Shown one piece after another: positions 60,063 to 64,000 of a stretch of 64,000 bases of DNA. Under the pieces are notes generated by a model. That model made no database searches, was not told the DNA's origin, and saw only the letters and a program-made list of their open reading frames with translations. Source of the stretch: an uncultured Pseudomonadota bacterium (GTDB lineage Bacteria; Myxococcota_A; UBA796; SXON01); contig CAITDR010000566.1 of NCBI GenBank assembly GCA_903891165.1, forward strand, positions 1-64,000, read 5' to 3'. The stretch's first letter is position 1. Every line of letters begins with the position of its first letter. Position numbers and translations under genes: made by a program.

Positions 60063-60977
60063 ATGATCGACGTACACAAGTTGACGAAGCGCTATGGCGG
60101 CACCACTGCGGTGCATGATGTGAGCTTCTCCGTTGCCAAAGGCGAAGTGGTGGGTTTTCTGGGCCCCAACGGCGCCGGTAAAACCACCACCATGCGGGTG
60201 ATCTCCGGCTCGCTGGGTGCCTCTACGGGGTCGGTGAAGGTCGGCGGCTTTGATGTCGCCGAAAATCCCCGGGCGGTGCAGACCATGTTGGGCTACGCAC
60301 CTGAAAATCCGCCGGTTTACGGCGGGATGGTGGTGCGGGACTACATCCGCTTTGCCGCCGAGCTGAAAGGGGTCGCGGATCCCAAAAAAGCTACGGACAT
60401 GGCGCTCTCCCGGGTGGGGCTCGGCTCGGTGGCGCATCGGCTCATCGACAACCTCTCCAAGGGCTACCGGCAGCGGGTGGGTCTGGCGCAGGCGCTGGTC
60501 CACTCGCCTTCCGTGCTTGTGCTGGACGAGCCGACCTCCGGCCTGGATCCTGCACAACGGGTGGAGATCCGCAAGCTGATCGAGGATCTGGCTGCCGGTG
60601 AACGGACGGTCATCCTGTCCACCCATGTGCTCGCCGAGATCGAAGCGCTGTGCCAGCGGGTGATCATCATCAACAAAGGCCGGGTGGTGGCGCAGGATAG
60701 CCTCGCCAACCTGGGCCAGATGGGTGGCACGGTGCGGGTGGACGTGGCTCGGATTCCCGAGGGGCTGATGGCCGAACTTCAGGCCATTCCCGGCGTTGCT
60801 TCTGTAGAAGCCAACCCCAAGGGCTTCATCGTGCGCGGGGACCGCGATCTGCGCGAGGATGTGGCCCGGATCTGTGTGCCCCACGGGCTCTTGGAGCTTA
60901 ACGGCCGCCAACGCCTCGAAGATATCTACCTCTCCTACACCATGGGCGGTCGCCCTGCCCTGGAGAACCACGCATGA
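60063..60977 (+). CDS. ABC transporter ATP-binding protein (GldA-like)
   Basis: 304 aa. MIDVHKLTKRYGGTTAVHDVSFSV, Walker A GPNGAGKTT, signature LSKGYRQRVGLAQALVH (instead of LSGGQ, as in GldA/CcmA/NatA-type), Walker B VLVLDEPTSGLDP, His switch STHVL. With the next two genes it matches the GldA-GldF-GldG exporter. ATG 60063 has AGGA upstream; the longer frame lacks support. Overlaps the next gene by 4 bp. Confidence 0.9.
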   Translation: MIDVHKLTKRYGGTTAVHDVSFSVAKGEVVGFLGPNGAGKTTTMRVISGSLGASTGSVKVGGFDVAENPRAVQTMLGYAPENPPVYGGMVVRDYIRFAAELKGVADPKKATDMALSRVGLGSVAHRLIDNLSKGYRQRVGLAQALVHSPSVLVLDEPTSGLDPAQRVEIRKLIEDLAAGERTVILSTHVLAEIEALCQRVIIINKGRVVAQDSLANLGQMGGTVRVDVARIPEGLMAELQAIPGVASVEANPKGFIVRGDRDLREDVARICVPHGLLELNGRQRLEDIYLSYTMGGRPALENHA

Positions 60978-61744
60978 ACGGGGCTATTGCAATCCTGAAG
61001 CGGGAAACCAGCGCCTACTTCACTACGGCCATCGGCTGGATGCTGCTGTTAATGTTTATCTTCATCTTCGGCTTCTTCTTTGCCCTTTCGGTCACTGCCT
61101 TTATGGACTACTCCCAGCAGGCGGCCTTCAACCCCATGGCGGCGGAGGGGTTGAACGTCAACGCCTTTGTGGTCCAGGGTGTCTTCGGGAACATGGCGGT
61201 GGTCATGCTCCTGGTGTCGCCGGGCATGGTCATGCGGCTGTTGGCCGAAGATCGGAAGCAGAAGTCCATGGAGCTGCTGTTGACCAGCCCCATCGCCTCT
61301 TGGGAAATCGTGCTGGGCAAATTCCTTGGATCGATGGCTTTTGTCGTAGCCATGTTGTTGGCAACCACACCCTACATCGCGATGTTGTACACCTGGGGTG
61401 AGCCGGACAGCGGCGTGCTGATGGCCAACTACATCGCATTGTTGGCTTTGTCGGCACTGCTCATCTCGGTCAACCTCTTTCTGTCCTCTTTCACAGAAAA
61501 CCAGGTGGTTGCCTTTGTGGTGGGCTTTGGTTTCAACCTGATCTTCTGGGTTGTGGGCTGGGCCGGAGACATGGCGCCGGCGGGTGCCATCCAGGCGGTG
61601 TTGCAGACGGCGGCCTTCGGCTCTCACTACACCGAGATGATCAAGGGTCTGATTCGGATCCAGGACATCGTCTACTTCTTGACCTTCATCGGCTTCTCCC
61701 TGCTGGCGACGACCCAGCGGGTCGAAGCGCTGCGGTGGCGCTGA
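60974..61744 (+). CDS. ABC transporter permease (GldF-like)
   Basis: 256 aa, six membrane helices: MNGAIAILKRETSAYFTTAIGWMLLLMFIFIFGFFF, GNMAVVMLLVSPGMVMRLLAEDRKQKSMELLLTSPIASWEIVLGKFLGSM is the ABC2-type permease core. Works with the preceding ATPase. TGATG with the next gene. Confidence 0.88.
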   Translation: MNGAIAILKRETSAYFTTAIGWMLLLMFIFIFGFFFALSVTAFMDYSQQAAFNPMAAEGLNVNAFVVQGVFGNMAVVMLLVSPGMVMRLLAEDRKQKSMELLLTSPIASWEIVLGKFLGSMAFVVAMLLATTPYIAMLYTWGEPDSGVLMANYIALLALSALLISVNLFLSSFTENQVVAFVVGFGFNLIFWVVGWAGDMAPAGAIQAVLQTAAFGSHYTEMIKGLIRIQDIVYFLTFIGFSLLATTQRVEALRWR

Positions 61745-63384
61745 TGCGTTGGATCGGCTGGTTCTTTATCCTTCTTGGGATCATCCTCCTGATGGGCTTC
61801 GGCGTGGCCGCCGGCTTTCTGGAGGGCGATCTGCCTCTACTGGCCAAAGTGGCGGGCGGCGCTGGTGCGGCGCTGGTGGTGATCGGTCTGTACGGACAGC
61901 GTGAGTTTTTCACTCAGCTCTCCGAGGACCAGACCACAGGTCGCTCCATCAATGCCATTGTTGCAACCGCACTTGCGGCCTCCATTCTGGTGGTGGCCAA
62001 CGTGGCCGCTCACGATGCCAAATGGCGCTGGGATGCGACGAAAAACAAACAGTATACCCTCTCCCAGCAGAGCATCGACCTTGTCGCAAAGCTGGATCGT
62101 CAGGTAGCCGTACAGGCCTTCTTCAACAAGGGTTCTCCCGAGGAGAAAAGCTTTAAGGATCTGGTGGAGCAGTACGCCGAGCACTCCACGCTGTTGAAGG
62201 TCGAATACCACGACCCCAACGAGGAGCCGCTCTTGGCCGAGCAGATGAAGCTGGTTTCCGACCAGGGCACCGTGGTGCTGAAGTCGGGTGAAAAAGAGCA
62301 GCGCATCGAGATGGGTTTTGATGAATCCGCGATCACCAACGCGCTGGTGCGGGTGACCTCGGACAAGCAGCACAACATCTGTGTGGTGGCGGGTCATGGG
62401 GAAATGGACCCCAACGACAGCTCCTCCCCGTCGGGCCTGGGTTTTGCGAAGGACAAGCTCGCGGCTCAGAACTATAGCGTCACGACGGTGACCCTGACCG
62501 CTTCGGCTCCCTCGCCCGCCACCTGTGAAGTGGTGATCTTGGGGGCGCCGCAGACCGAAGTGTTGCCCGAAGAACTGGACCGTCTGGCACAGTATGTAGC
62601 AGCGGGTGGCTCGCTGATTGCCATGCTTGATCCCACGGTTCCCGCCGGGACCGTCAACGACTTCGCCCGCTATGGCTTCAAGCCCGGCGCCGATGTGGTG
62701 GTGGAGGCGGACCCCTACCGGATCGTGCAGAACAATCCCTTCGGGTTGATCATCGACCAGTCCTCCTACGAGGCCCACCCGCTCACCGAAAAGCTGAAGG
62801 GCAACTCCATCCTCTTCCTTTCCCGCTCTATCGACGTCGGTGTGGCGGTTCCGGGGGTCGAGGTAAAAGTGCTGGCGCGTGCTTCGGAATCCTCCTGGGG
62901 CGAGACCGATCTGCAGGATCCCAACGGACAGGTGGAACCCACCCCCGGAAAGGATCTCGTCGGGAAGGTGCCCCTGTTTGCCGTGGCGGAAGTTCAGGAT
63001 CCCAGCGGAATCCGCACTGTCACCACGGTGACCGAGCCGCTGACCGCGGAAGGTCTGCCCGCCGCCCCGGTGGTGCCCGCCGCCCCCACCTCCCCACCTC
63101 CCGCTCCTAAGGCGGGCGGCAAAGTGGTGGCCTTTGGCGACGCGGACTTCGCAAGCAACCAGATGTTTGCCAACGGTCTGAACCAGGACCTTCTGCTGAA
63201 CACGGTCGCGTGGATGGTGGGCGAAGAAGCACAGATGTCCATCCGCTCCAACGAAGCGGCAAAGGGACGGCTGGAGATGTCCACCGTGGGTCTGCTGCTG
63301 ATGTGGCTGATCTCGGTGTTGGTGATGCCGGGTGTGATGGTGATGGGTGCGATTGCCACCTGGGTCTACCGCCGCCGCCTGTGA
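61744..63384 (+). CDS. GldG-like ABC-associated exported protein
   Basis: 546 aa. N-terminal helices (1-70 and about 75-90), then a large periplasmic region of GldG/ABC_transp_aux type: YTLSQQSIDLVAKLDRQVAVQAFFNKGSPEEKSFKDLVEQY (glutaredoxin-like), NICVVAGHGEMDPND, EVVILGAPQTEVLPEELDRLAQYVAAGGSLIAMLDP, then FGDADFASNQM. A membrane segment near the end (GLLLMWLISVLVMPGVMVMGAIATWVYRRR). A Pro-rich spacer at about 443-460. Completes the Gld ABC complex; the substrate is unknown. Confidence 0.85.
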   Translation: MRWIGWFFILLGIILLMGFGVAAGFLEGDLPLLAKVAGGAGAALVVIGLYGQREFFTQLSEDQTTGRSINAIVATALAASILVVANVAAHDAKWRWDATKNKQYTLSQQSIDLVAKLDRQVAVQAFFNKGSPEEKSFKDLVEQYAEHSTLLKVEYHDPNEEPLLAEQMKLVSDQGTVVLKSGEKEQRIEMGFDESAITNALVRVTSDKQHNICVVAGHGEMDPNDSSSPSGLGFAKDKLAAQNYSVTTVTLTASAPSPATCEVVILGAPQTEVLPEELDRLAQYVAAGGSLIAMLDPTVPAGTVNDFARYGFKPGADVVVEADPYRIVQNNPFGLIIDQSSYEAHPLTEKLKGNSILFLSRSIDVGVAVPGVEVKVLARASESSWGETDLQDPNGQVEPTPGKDLVGKVPLFAVAEVQDPSGIRTVTTVTEPLTAEGLPAAPVVPAAPTSPPPAPKAGGKVVAFGDADFASNQMFANGLNQDLLLNTVAWMVGEEAQMSIRSNEAAKGRLEMSTVGLLLMWLISVLVMPGVMVMGAIATWVYRRRL

Positions 63385-63416
63385 TTCTGTAGCCTGCCTA
63401 GCAGAATTTGGATGGG

Positions 63417-63447
63417 GAGCCCCTCGGATGGAGGGGCTCTTCCCGTT
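63417..63447 (+). terminator. Terminator after the GldG-like gene
   Basis: 9-bp stem GAGCCCCTC/GAGGGGCTC (63417-63425, 63431-63439) with a GGATG loop; then TTTCCC-type and a TTTT run. Confidence 0.75.
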
Positions 63448-63520
63448 TTGGGGGTGCCCCCGTGATAGGAGGTCGGGCGGGGCGGGCCAATGGGTTGCCG
63501 TACCCTGCAGAGAGGCCCCT

Positions 63521-63979
63521 ATGAGTGCAGCAGAGATCATCGAGCTTTCCGTCGGAATTGAGCTGGAATGTGCCGGGCTGTATGAGGTTTTTGCCAAGAA
63601 CTTCCAGGGGCGCGCCGAGCTGGTGTACTTCTGGAAGCTCTACGCGGAGGCCGAGCGCTACCATGCGGCCAGCATCCGTATCCACCAGGCCACCTTCACC
63701 GGCGAAGGTCAGGCCGCTCCGGCAGCCGACCTGGATGCCGCGCGCGCCTTCCTGGGCGAGCTGCGTGCCCTACGTGCCCGCTACGAAAAGGAGCCCGCTA
63801 CCGTGGCCGAGGCGCTGAAGGCTGCCCGGATGGTGGAGGAGCGCAGCGAGGAGATGCATGGGCGTACCCAGTTCTTCGCCAGCAACCCCGATCTGCACGA
63901 GCTGTTTGTGCAGATGGCAGAAGAGGACCGAGCACACCGCGAGCTGCTGACCACCGCCGAGCGTAGATTCGGCGCCTGA
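63521..63979 (+). CDS. Ferritin-like (rubrerythrin-type) protein
   Basis: 152 aa, four-helix pattern. SVGIELECAGLYEVFA and AEAERYHAASI, ARMVEERSEEMHGR, and MAEEDRAHRELL are the paired Glu and ExxH motifs that bind a di-iron site. ATG 63521 follows AGAGG. The window ends 21 bp after its stop. Function (iron, oxidant or other chemistry) undetermined. Confidence 0.7.
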   Translation: MSAAEIIELSVGIELECAGLYEVFAKNFQGRAELVYFWKLYAEAERYHAASIRIHQATFTGEGQAAPAADLDAARAFLGELRALRARYEKEPATVAEALKAARMVEERSEEMHGRTQFFASNPDLHELFVQMAEEDRAHRELLTTAERRFGA

Positions 63980-64000
63980 GCACGACATCGGTGTCCCGCT

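Noticed and set aside
61837..63597. 586-aa minus-strand frame
   Set aside because: Antisense to the GldG-like gene; His-rich shadow translation.

Overview
This is a GC-rich chromosomal window (about 57 genes, densely packed, with many 1-25 bp gene overlaps) that looks like Myxococcota or a related 'deltaproteobacterial' lineage. The signs are many lipoproteins with MopE-type Asp-rich metal-binding repeats, a DivIVA protein, a Pkn-type Ser/Thr kinase with a Pro/Ala linker, OmpA with thrombospondin-type-3 repeats, C-terminal sorting-like tails and a GldA/F/G-type ABC exporter. I cannot place it below phylum level. Core markers are rpsD, lgt, murJ and a Fur regulator. No tRNA, rRNA, CRISPR array, insertion sequence or prophage was seen.

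Layout. 1-5.7 kb: the tail of a radical SAM gene, a lipoprotein, a large NTPase/TPR protein, an M74 murein endopeptidase and a CxxCH lipoprotein. 5.7-12.3 kb: a TolB-propeller/amidohydrolase fusion, then a divIVA-DUF167-PHP-Rossmann run of overlapping genes (the PHP gene is frameshifted at a G8 tract), an SCP2 protein and rpsD. 12.4-17.7 kb: secreted proteins, fur, and an asparagine-synthetase-like enzyme that lacks the glutaminase cysteine. 17.8-22.8 kb: a sugar operon (GT2, a ColD/E1-type His-dehydratase, an epimerase, a Fcl/ColC-type reductase) running into a lipoprotein and a DUF4870 protein. 22.9-28.5 kb: a MopE/LTD protein, an OmpA protein and a DUF3604 protein.

28.5-33.8 kb (minus strand) is the most distinctive unit. 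A cobalamin riboswitch with its own promoter controls a BtuB-like TonB receptor, a propeller-like lipoprotein, an 87-aa Cys-rich lipoprotein and a second propeller-like lipoprotein. The layout resembles the BtuB-BtuG pairing of Bacteroides but with different partners. 33.8-45.2 kb: envelope proteins, a metallophosphoesterase, a DegT aminotransferase with two radical SAM/SPASM genes, a MopE plus C-type-lectin protein, and the divergent kinase. 45.3-48.7 kb: a TRAP transporter (dctPQM) whose DctM carries a tandem-repeat tail. 48.9-53.6 kb (minus): two surface lipoproteins and a small dpgA-dpgB-like-GNAT cluster. 53.8-64 kb: a MopE/LTD/FG-GAP lipoprotein, lgt-murJ, a FabL-like SDR behind two tandem 15-bp palindromes, a TPR protein, the GldA/F/G-type ABC genes and a ferritin-like protein.

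A window-wide regulatory pattern stands out. Many first genes of transcription units lack a Shine-Dalgarno and carry a TANNNT-like hexamer exactly 6 nt before the start codon. That is where a -10 box would sit for leaderless mRNAs.
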